A DNA stretch of 64,000 nt from an uncultured Kiritimatiellota bacterium (lineage in GTDB: Bacteria > Verrucomicrobiota > Kiritimatiellia > RFP12 > UBA1067), in the NCBI GenBank assembly GCA_934635385.1, contig CAKTZI010000007.1:1-64000 (forward strand). The letters run 5' to 3'. The position numbers were made by a program, and so were the translations under genes. Shown here one piece after another: positions 50,435-64,000 of the stretch; position 1 is the first letter of the stretch; every line of letters starts with the position of its first letter. The notes beneath the pieces were generated by a model. It did not search any database, had not been told where the DNA came from, and saw only the letters and a program-made list of their open reading frames with translations.

Positions 50435-50476
50435 GAAACGCGAGGCGCGGCAAATCGTGCCGCGCCCCTGCGTTTC
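50435..50476. other. very strong 18-bp hairpin just downstream of rpoC
   Basis: GAAACGCGAGGCGCGGCA (50435-50452) pairs with the arm at 50458-50476 around a 5-nt loop with only minor mismatch. It starts 7 nt beyond the rpoC stop. On the rpoC (minus) transcript it is followed by AAAAAGGG rather than a U tract, so it would protect the 3' end or act with Rho rather than as an intrinsic terminator. Confidence 0.75.
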
Positions 50477-50483
50477 TGCCGCT

Positions 50484-54851
<4,368 letters not shown>

Positions 54852-54871
54852 AGACTTTTAAGACTCCCAAT

Positions 54872-54929
54872 TGAAATTCGACTAATTCGATTATTCGTTC
54901 ATTCGATCATTCGATTATTCGATCATTTC
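54872..54929. repeat. ATTCGATC/ATTCGATT tandem array between rpoB and rpoC
   Basis: About seven 8-bp units in the intercistronic gap of an essential operon. Same family as at 31638 and 32588. Confidence 0.8.
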
Positions 54930-54936
54930 CTCCCCC

Positions 54937-58851
<3,915 letters not shown>

Positions 58852-58977
58852 CTGATTAGCTTACCTTGTTTTGTTGTAGAAAAATCGTGAAATTCGTCAA
58901 ATCCCAGCCCTTTCGGCGCCTGAAGTGTGGTAAGCAGCCACTTTGTTAACTGTACGCAAGGGGCAAGAATCTTGTAA

Positions 58978-59007
58978 AGTATATCAAAAATGATGCCCCC
59001 CACGCAA
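58978..59007 (-). promoter_or_regulatory. rpoBC promoter abutting the upstream terminator
   Basis: TTGCGT (59002-59007), 18-bp spacer and TATACT (58978-58983) on minus. The -35 overlaps the terminator hairpin of the preceding gene. The 120-nt leader down to 58852 has no ORF I can support. Confidence 0.6.
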
Positions 59008-59016
59008 GTGGGGGGG
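58986..59016 (-). terminator. intrinsic terminator of the ymdB-type gene
   Basis: CCCCCCAC (58996-59003) and GTGGGGGG (59008-59015) form an 8-bp stem; on the minus transcript it is followed by CATCATTTTTG. Confidence 0.75.
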
Positions 59017-59042
59017 CCACGATTCGACGGCGGCGCGGCCTC

Positions 59043-59816
59043 TTACTCGTGCAGGCGGAAGGCCTCGATCGACGCGGCCCGTTTCGTCTTGGGGTCAAAG
59101 TCGATGATCGCGCCCTCAAGCGTCGAGGGGCCGGAGGCGACCTCGAAGCGGGCGGGGATGCCGGTGACGAACTTCTTCGTCACCGGCTTCAGGTCGCGCC
59201 CGATCGACGAGACGTAGGGTCCCGTCATGCCGAGGTCGGTGATGTACGCCGTGCCGTTCGGCAAGAGCCGCGCGTCGGACGTCTGCACGTGCGTGTGCGT
59301 GCCGACGACCGCCGTCACGCGTCCGTCGAGATAGTGGCCGAGCGTCATCTTCTCGCTCGTCGCCTCGGCGTGGAAGTCGACGAAGACGGGAACGTCCTTC
59401 GGCATTTCGGCGAGCGCGCGGTCGGCCGCATGGAAGGGACAGTCCACCGGGTTCATGAAGACGCGCCCGTGCAGGTTGAGGAGCGCGAAGCGGAACGTCG
59501 GCAGCGTGACGAGGCACCAGCCCCTGCCGGGGGCTTCCGGCGGGAAGTTCGCCGGCCGCACGAGGTTCGCGACCGTCCCGATCTGCCCGGCGAACTCCTT
59601 CTGGCTCCACGTGTGGTCGCCGAGCGTGATCGCGTCCACGCCGGCCTCGAAGATCTCCTTCGCGAGCGCGGCGGTGATGCCCGACCCCGCCGCGCAGTTC
59701 TCGGCATTCGCGATGACCGCGCCGAGCCCCCGCTCGGCGCGGATCGCCTTCAGGTGCGTCTGCAGCATGCGGCGGCCGGGGCCGCCCACGACGTCGCCAA
59801 TCATGAGGATCCTCAT
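59043..59816 (-). CDS. ymdB: YmdB/TIGR00282-family metallophosphodiesterase
   Basis: A 257-aa cytoplasmic enzyme. Metal-binding motifs: GDVVGGPGRRM (about 7-17), NAENCAAGSGI, LGDHTW, DFHAEATSEK and GTHTHVQTSDARLLPNGTAYITDLGM. Family members hydrolyse 2',3'-cyclic nucleotides and influence biofilm or motility decisions in Bacillus; the role here is by analogy. It is co-directional with the GMP synthase gene 52 bp upstream and ends at a clear terminator. Confidence 0.9.
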   Translation of the reverse strand: MRILMIGDVVGGPGRRMLQTHLKAIRAERGLGAVIANAENCAAGSGITAALAKEIFEAGVDAITLGDHTWSQKEFAGQIGTVANLVRPANFPPEAPGRGWCLVTLPTFRFALLNLHGRVFMNPVDCPFHAADRALAEMPKDVPVFVDFHAEATSEKMTLGHYLDGRVTAVVGTHTHVQTSDARLLPNGTAYITDLGMTGPYVSSIGRDLKPVTKKFVTGIPARFEVASGPSTLEGAIIDFDPKTKRAASIEAFRLHE

Positions 59817-59868
59817 GTCGCCGCCTCCGTCAAGGCTCCCTGCGTCGCCGGACTGCGCCCTGCACGCC

Positions 59869-60876
59869 TCATTCCCATTCGATCGTGGCCGGAGGCTTCG
59901 GGGTCACGTCCCACACGACGCGGTTCGCGCCCTTCACCTTCGTCGCGATCTTCTCGGCGACCGCCGTCACGAACTTGAACGGCAGCTCGACGACGCCGGC
60001 CTTCACGAACTGCGACGTCGAGATCGCGCGGATGCCGATCACGTAGCCGAAGGTGCGCGCGCCGTTCTTCACGCCGACGGACTTCACGTTCGTCATGATC
60101 GCGAAGAACTGCTGGGCCTTCCTGTCGAGCTTCGCCTTGTGCATCTCGTCGCGGAAGATGAAGTCCGCCTGGCGCAGGATGTCGAGCTTCTCCTTCGTGA
60201 GCTCGCCGATGCAGCGCACCGCGAGGCCCGGACCAGGGAACGGCTGGCGCATGACCATCGCCTCCGGGATGCCGAGCAGCTTGCCGACCTTGCGCACCTC
60301 GTCCTTGTAGAGGTACTTCACCGGCTCGACAAGCCCCTTGAAGAGGATGTCCTTCGGCAGGCCGCCGACGTTGTGGTGGGCCTTCACGGCCTTGTGGCCG
60401 CCGACGCCCGACTCCACGATGTCCGGGTAGATCGTGCCCTGACCGAGGAAGTCGATGTCGCCCATCTTCTTCTTGAGGTCGCGCGCGACGTCCGCGAAGA
60501 CGCTGATGAACTCGCCGCCGATGATCTTGCGCTTCGTCTCGGGGTCGGTCACGCCCCTAGCCTTGTCGAGGAAGCGCTGTTCGGCGTCAACCGAGATGAG
60601 ATTGATGCCGAACTGGCCCTTGAAGACCCGCTTCACTTCCTTCGCCTCGTTGAGGCGCATGCAGCCGTGGTCGACGAAGACGCAGACGAGCTGCTTGCCG
60701 ATCGCCTTGTGCAGGAGGACGGCGCACACCGAGCTGTCCACGCCGCCCGACATCGCGAGGAGGACCTTTCGGTCCCCGACTTGCGCGCGGATGGCTTCGA
60801 TCTCCTCCTTGACGTACTTCTTCGCGTTGAAGGTCTTGCCGACGCGGGCGAGACGCTCCTTTTCAGCCTGGTTCAT
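59869..60876 (-). CDS. guaA: GMP synthase ATP-pyrophosphatase subunit, no glutaminase domain
   Basis: A 335-aa protein equal to the C-terminal two thirds of standard bacterial GuaA. ATPPase P-loop-like LLAMSGGVDSSV (about 39-50), VFVDHGCMRLNEA, FLGQGTIYPDIVES, MRQPFPGPGLAVR, and the dimerisation domain ending in RVVWDVTPKPPATIEWE. It adenylates XMP and aminates it to GMP. The N-terminal class I glutamine amidotransferase domain is absent, so a separate glutaminase (as in archaeal two-subunit enzymes) or free ammonia must supply nitrogen. GGAG lies 6 nt before the ATG; a Gfo/Idh/MocA gene ends 19 bp upstream. Confidence 0.93.
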   Translation of the reverse strand: MNQAEKERLARVGKTFNAKKYVKEEIEAIRAQVGDRKVLLAMSGGVDSSVCAVLLHKAIGKQLVCVFVDHGCMRLNEAKEVKRVFKGQFGINLISVDAEQRFLDKARGVTDPETKRKIIGGEFISVFADVARDLKKKMGDIDFLGQGTIYPDIVESGVGGHKAVKAHHNVGGLPKDILFKGLVEPVKYLYKDEVRKVGKLLGIPEAMVMRQPFPGPGLAVRCIGELTKEKLDILRQADFIFRDEMHKAKLDRKAQQFFAIMTNVKSVGVKNGARTFGYVIGIRAISTSQFVKAGVVELPFKFVTAVAEKIATKVKGANRVVWDVTPKPPATIEWE

Positions 60877-60895
60877 GTGAGGCTCCTGTGTCGGA

Positions 60896-62413
60896 TTAGA
60901 CCACGATGTCCCAGCCGCGATAGTCCGCGCGTTCGAGCGAGATGCCCTTCGCGTTGCAGCCGGCGATCTCCATCTTCTTGGGATCCCAGTCGAAGCCCGT
61001 GTCGTACTGGTAGGCCATGTTGCAGAGGAGGCAAAGGACGCCGCTGCGACCGCCGACTTCGGCCGGCGAGATCGTCATCTGGCGCGTCTCGATGCAGGCG
61101 CAGAAGTTCTCGACCTGGTTCGGACTGACGTACAGGTTCGCCTTCTTGATCTCGGCCGCATACTTCTTTTCCAGAAGGTCGAGCGCCGCGTCAAGGCGGT
61201 TGTCCTTCTTCACCGAGGAGTCCGTGCCGTAGTCCTTGCCGACGGACTCGGCGACGACGCTCTCCGGCTTGAACGTCATGTCCTGGAGGGCCTTGCGGAT
61301 TTCCGCCGTCGGCTTTGCCGCCGTCGCGTCGAAGCCCGCCCAGACGGCGATCTTGCCGCGGTTCACCGCGACGATGCCCTTCGTGCCGTAGAACACCGTG
61401 CCCCAGACGCCGAACGGCCCGTGGTAGAGCTCGATGTCCGCGCCGTCCTGCTTCGACTTGAAGAGCATGCGCATGCCGAACTGGCGGCGGCCGCCGTGGA
61501 AGAGGTCGGTCGAATACGGCTCGTCGGAGCGGATGATCTTGTACGGGCCCGCGTCGTCCATGTCAATGCCCCATTGCGCGATGTCGAGGTGATGCGCACC
61601 CCAGTCGCCGTTGTAGCCCGAGCCGAGGTCGTCGTCGAAGCGCCAGAACATCGGATAGAACTTGTTCACGCCGCGCGGCGCGAGCTGGTCGGAGTAGGGA
61701 CGCCACTTCGCCGGGCCGAGCCACATGTTCCAGTCGACGTCCGCATTCGGCGCGCTTTCCGTCGCCGCGTTCTCCGGCTTGTCGAAGAAGCGCACCGGGT
61801 GGGACGGGCCGCCGAGCTTCTGGCCGCCGCGCCCATAGTTCGCGTCCACATACCGCACGTCGCCGATCACGCCACCGCGCACGAGCGAGACGGCCGTGCG
61901 GAACACGCGCCAGCTGCGCTGCATCGAGCCGGTCTGGAAGACGCGGCCGTACTTCTCCTGCGCGGCGATGACCTTCTTCGCCTCGTCGATGGAGAACGTC
62001 AGCGGCTTCTCGCAGTAGACGTCCTTGCCGTGCTTCATCGCCTCGACCGAGATGTAGGCGTGCCAGTGGTCGGGCGTCGCGATGCACACCGCGTCGATCG
62101 CCGGGTCGGCCAAGACGTCGCGGAAGTCGGCGTACGCCTTGCACGAGGCGTCCTTGTAGAAGGCGTCGATGCGCCTCTTCGCGTCGTCGCAGCGCACCTT
62201 GTCGCAGTCGCAGACGGCCGTGACGCGGATGTTCTTCTGGTTCAGGAACTGCGTCAGCAGGGCCGTGCGGCCCTGGATGCCGATGCCGATCAGGGCGACG
62301 GCGCGCTTCTCGCCCGGCTTGAGCGGACGCAGCCCCATCTTGTTCGTGGCGCAGCCCGCGAGCGTGGCGGCCGCCGCGCTGCCGAGGAGGAAATGACGAC
62401 GATTGAGGTTCAT
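60896..62413 (-). CDS. Tat-exported Gfo/Idh/MocA-family oxidoreductase
   Basis: A 505-aa protein. The start at 62413 is supported by AAGGAG and by the Tat signal NRRHFLLGSAAAATLAGC, which also contains a lipobox (LAGC). The Rossmann domain has VALIGIGIQGR and AVCDCDK; the family signature CEKPLTFSIDEAKK follows DHWHAYISVEAMKHGKDVY, and a substrate domain contains GGPSHPVRFF, NGDWGAHHLDIAQWGID and HGGRRQFGMRM. These proteins bind NAD(P) tightly and act on sugars or polyols; exported members in PVC and Bacteroidota include glycosidases of the GH109 type. Either activity is possible. It has its own promoter just after the rubredoxin terminator. Confidence 0.85.
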   Translation of the reverse strand: MNLNRRHFLLGSAAAATLAGCATNKMGLRPLKPGEKRAVALIGIGIQGRTALLTQFLNQKNIRVTAVCDCDKVRCDDAKRRIDAFYKDASCKAYADFRDVLADPAIDAVCIATPDHWHAYISVEAMKHGKDVYCEKPLTFSIDEAKKVIAAQEKYGRVFQTGSMQRSWRVFRTAVSLVRGGVIGDVRYVDANYGRGGQKLGGPSHPVRFFDKPENAATESAPNADVDWNMWLGPAKWRPYSDQLAPRGVNKFYPMFWRFDDDLGSGYNGDWGAHHLDIAQWGIDMDDAGPYKIIRSDEPYSTDLFHGGRRQFGMRMLFKSKQDGADIELYHGPFGVWGTVFYGTKGIVAVNRGKIAVWAGFDATAAKPTAEIRKALQDMTFKPESVVAESVGKDYGTDSSVKKDNRLDAALDLLEKKYAAEIKKANLYVSPNQVENFCACIETRQMTISPAEVGGRSGVLCLLCNMAYQYDTGFDWDPKKMEIAGCNAKGISLERADYRGWDIVV

Positions 62414-62456
62414 TGGTTTTGTCTCCTTAGTGTTTGATTGTTCTGACTGAATGGAC

Positions 62457-62462
62457 ATTATA
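62457..62462 (-). promoter_or_regulatory. -10 element for the Gfo/Idh/MocA gene
   Basis: TATAAT on minus immediately after the U tract of the upstream terminator; leader of about 40 nt. No good -35 is visible because the terminator stem occupies that place. Confidence 0.5.
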
Positions 62463-62464
62463 TC

Positions 62465-62493
62465 AAAAAAATGCCGCCGCAGGGGCGGCGGCA
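62465..62493 (-). terminator. intrinsic terminator of the ADH-rubredoxin operon
   Basis: TGCCGCCGC (62472-62480) and GCGGCGGCA (62485-62493) form a 9-bp stem with a 4-nt loop; followed on minus by TTTTTTTGATA. Confidence 0.9.
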
Positions 62494-62510
62494 CGGTTGC
62501 CGCGACCGCT

Positions 62511-62654
62511 TCAGTCGGCGACCGGCTCGAAGTCGTCCTTCCCCACGCCACAGGCCGGACACGTCCAGTCCGCCGGCAGGTCCTCGAACGCCACGTTGTT
62601 GTTTTCGGACGGATCGTAGACCCATCCGCAGATCTTGCACACGTATTTCTTCAT
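62511..62654 (-). CDS. rubredoxin
   Basis: A 47-aa one-iron electron carrier. The two knuckles are CKICGW (Cys about 6 and 9) and CPACGVGKDDF (Cys about 33 and 36), with YDPSE and DLPADW between them as in canonical rubredoxins. GGGAGG precedes the ATG. It lies 29 bp downstream of the iron alcohol dehydrogenase gene and is probably co-transcribed, suggesting an oxygen- or peroxide-protection role or an electron supply in an anaerobe. Confidence 0.97.
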   Translation of the reverse strand: MKKYVCKICGWVYDPSENNNVAFEDLPADWTCPACGVGKDDFEPVAD

Positions 62655-62683
62655 GGTTGACCTCCCTTTCGGTTTTGTCAGGT

Positions 62684-63925
62684 TTAGAACGTCACCTCGG
62701 AGTCGTCCCAGCAGCACCTGAGGACCTTCTCCATCAGCTTCGCGTCCATCTTGCGCGGATTGCAGCCCGTACAGGCGTCGCCCATCGCGTTCTCCGCGAT
62801 CTGCGCCGCCTTCGCCTCGAACTCGTCCGCGCCGACCATCGGCGGCTGCGCCTCGTTCACCGCCGTCCTGTAGACGGGCAGCCCGTTCGCGGCGTAGTCC
62901 CTGATGCAGTGCGGGATGTTGAGTTCGTCGTTGAACTTCCGCACCCACGCGATGAGCGCGGCGATCTTCGCCTCCTGCGAGGTCTCGGCGCCCGCGATTC
63001 CGAGTTCGTCCGCGCACAGCGCGTAGCGTTCGGCGGCGAACGGCACGGCGGCGTTGAAGCGGATCACCTTCGGCAGGTACATCGCGTTCGCCGCGCCGTG
63101 GATGACGTGGCCGCCGGAGAACGCCGCGCCCGTCTTGTGGGCGAGCGAGTGGACGATGCCGAGAAGCGCGTTCGAGAACGACATGCCCGCGAGGCACTGC
63201 GCGTCGTGCATGACGGCGCGCGCGGCGGGGTCGCCGCCGTAGCTCTTGACGAGCGAATCGCGGATCATCTTCATCGAGTGGATTGCGAGCGCGTCCGAAT
63301 ACGGCGAGTGCGCGACGGCGACGATGGCTTCCAGGTCGTGCGTGAGCGCGTCCATGCCCGTGTGCGCGCAGAGCTTCTGCGGCATCGTGAGCGTGAGGTC
63401 GGGGTCGACGATCGCGACGTCGGGCGTGATCTCGAAGTCCGCGATCGGGTACTTGATGCCCTTCGCGTAGTCGGTGATGATCGAGAACGCCGTCACCTCG
63501 GTCGCCGTGCCGGACGTGGAGGAGATCGCGCAGAAGTGCGCCTTCGTGCGGAGCTTCGGCAGGCCGAAGACCTTGCACATGTCCTCGAACGTCGCCTCGG
63601 GATGCTCGTACTTGATCCACATCGCCTTTGCGGCGTCGATCGGCGAGCCGCCGCCCATCGCGACGATCCAGTCGGGCTGGAACGCCTGCATCACCGCCGC
63701 GCCCTTCATCACCGTCTCGACCGACGGGTCGCTCTCGATGCCCTCGATGAGCTTCACCTCGAAGCCGGCCTCCTTGAGATACTCTTCCGCGCGCTGCAGG
63801 AACCCGCCGCGCCGCATCGAGCCGCCGCCGACGCAGATGACGGCGCGCGCGCCCTTGAGGGTCTTCAGGGTCGCCAGGGCGCCCTTGCCATGATAGATGT
63901 CACGTGGAAGCGTGAAACGAGCCAT
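62684..63925 (-). CDS. iron-containing alcohol dehydrogenase
   Basis: A 413-aa group III alcohol dehydrogenase that interconverts aldehydes and alcohols with NAD(P)H in fermentation. Cofactor motif GGGSPIDAAKA (about 92-102), ISSTSGTATEVT, the metal-binding region CAHTGMDALTHDLEA, and HSLAHKTGAAFSGGHVIHGAANA with the iron His ligands. The C-terminus has CTGCNPR. Butanol- or 1,3-propanediol-type substrates are plausible but not decided. AAGGAGG lies 8 nt before the ATG. Confidence 0.93.
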   Translation of the reverse strand: MARFTLPRDIYHGKGALATLKTLKGARAVICVGGGSMRRGGFLQRAEEYLKEAGFEVKLIEGIESDPSVETVMKGAAVMQAFQPDWIVAMGGGSPIDAAKAMWIKYEHPEATFEDMCKVFGLPKLRTKAHFCAISSTSGTATEVTAFSIITDYAKGIKYPIADFEITPDVAIVDPDLTLTMPQKLCAHTGMDALTHDLEAIVAVAHSPYSDALAIHSMKMIRDSLVKSYGGDPAARAVMHDAQCLAGMSFSNALLGIVHSLAHKTGAAFSGGHVIHGAANAMYLPKVIRFNAAVPFAAERYALCADELGIAGAETSQEAKIAALIAWVRKFNDELNIPHCIRDYAANGLPVYRTAVNEAQPPMVGADEFEAKAAQIAENAMGDACTGCNPRKMDAKLMEKVLRCCWDDSEVTF

Positions 63926-63971
63926 GTCGAATACCTCCTTGATTTTCTTTTATGGGTAAAAAGATATTGAT

Positions 63972-64000
63972 ATAGTACCATCTATTCCGTGCGATTGCAA
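63972..64000 (-). promoter_or_regulatory. promoter of the ADH-rubredoxin operon
   Basis: TTGCAA (63995-64000), 17-bp spacer and TACTAT (63972-63977) on minus; leader of about 40 nt with a strong ribosome-binding site at 63934-63940. Confidence 0.65.

Noticed and set aside
50435..50476. Intrinsic terminator for rpoC
   Set aside because: The strong stem is followed on the rpoC strand by A residues, not U; kept as a hairpin of unknown role.

Overview
The window is GC-rich, densely coded and almost entirely transcribed from the minus strand; only two genes (an XylR-like regulator and mfd) are on plus. The gene content suggests an anaerobic, host- or gut-associated member of the PVC group, most likely Kiritimatiellota or Verrucomicrobiota. 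The signs are exported glycoside hydrolases, BspA-like leucine-rich-repeat surface proteins, a SUMF1-domain exported protein, an ExbB/ExbD cluster with TPR and alpha/alpha-toroid proteins, a Tat-exported Gfo/Idh/MocA protein, and an iron alcohol dehydrogenase next to a rubredoxin. The taxonomic call is inference: there is no rRNA, and I recognised no tRNA gene.

1-23.4 kb is a carbohydrate-use region. A five-gene operon (SUMF1 protein, clan-A hydrolase, GH31/GH99-like fusion, 57-aa exported peptide, GH2) runs from 17.0 to 8.65 kb with ATGA overlaps. It diverges from an XylR-like LacI/AraC hybrid regulator. Two further modules each pair a BspA-like surface protein with an exported hydrolase, and both surface-protein genes carry long G/C homopolymers (14 and 17 bases) that could cause phase variation. 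Between them lies a gene fusing an XRE helix-turn-helix, a cupin and an acyl-CoA synthetase. A complete branched-chain-amino-acid attenuator precedes it: promoter, 27-codon Ile/Val/Leu leader peptide and terminator.

23.4-36.6 kb holds mfd, miaA, a LolC/E-type permease and a trans-envelope cluster (TPR protein, small exported protein, ExbB, two ExbD, and a membrane-anchored toroid protein with TonB-like layout).

36.6-47.5 kb is a long minus-strand run: nusA, infB, UDP-sugar pyrophosphorylase, ruvA, then six shikimate-pathway activities in three polypeptides (AroC-AroD-AroE triple fusion, AroK-AroB fusion, AroA). 47.6-64 kb is mostly housekeeping: prepilin peptidase, gpsA, a TIM-barrel isomerase, rpoC, rpoB, a YmdB-type phosphodiesterase, a glutaminase-less GMP synthase, a Gfo/Idh/MocA protein, rubredoxin and iron ADH.

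Three genome-wide habits show through. First, short elements of the form GGGGACAG(A/G)CCCC have entered conserved coding sequences (12 copies in mfd, 4 in a hydrolase, others in aroKB and gpsA); in mfd and the hydrolase, neighbouring same-orientation copies are always spaced by a multiple of three. Second, degenerate 8-10 bp tandem arrays fill most operon gaps and also intrude in frame into infB and the acyl-CoA synthetase; aroA has a separate 33-bp tandem repeat. Third, several promoters have an extended -10 only 7-13 nt before the start codon, implying leaderless mRNAs.
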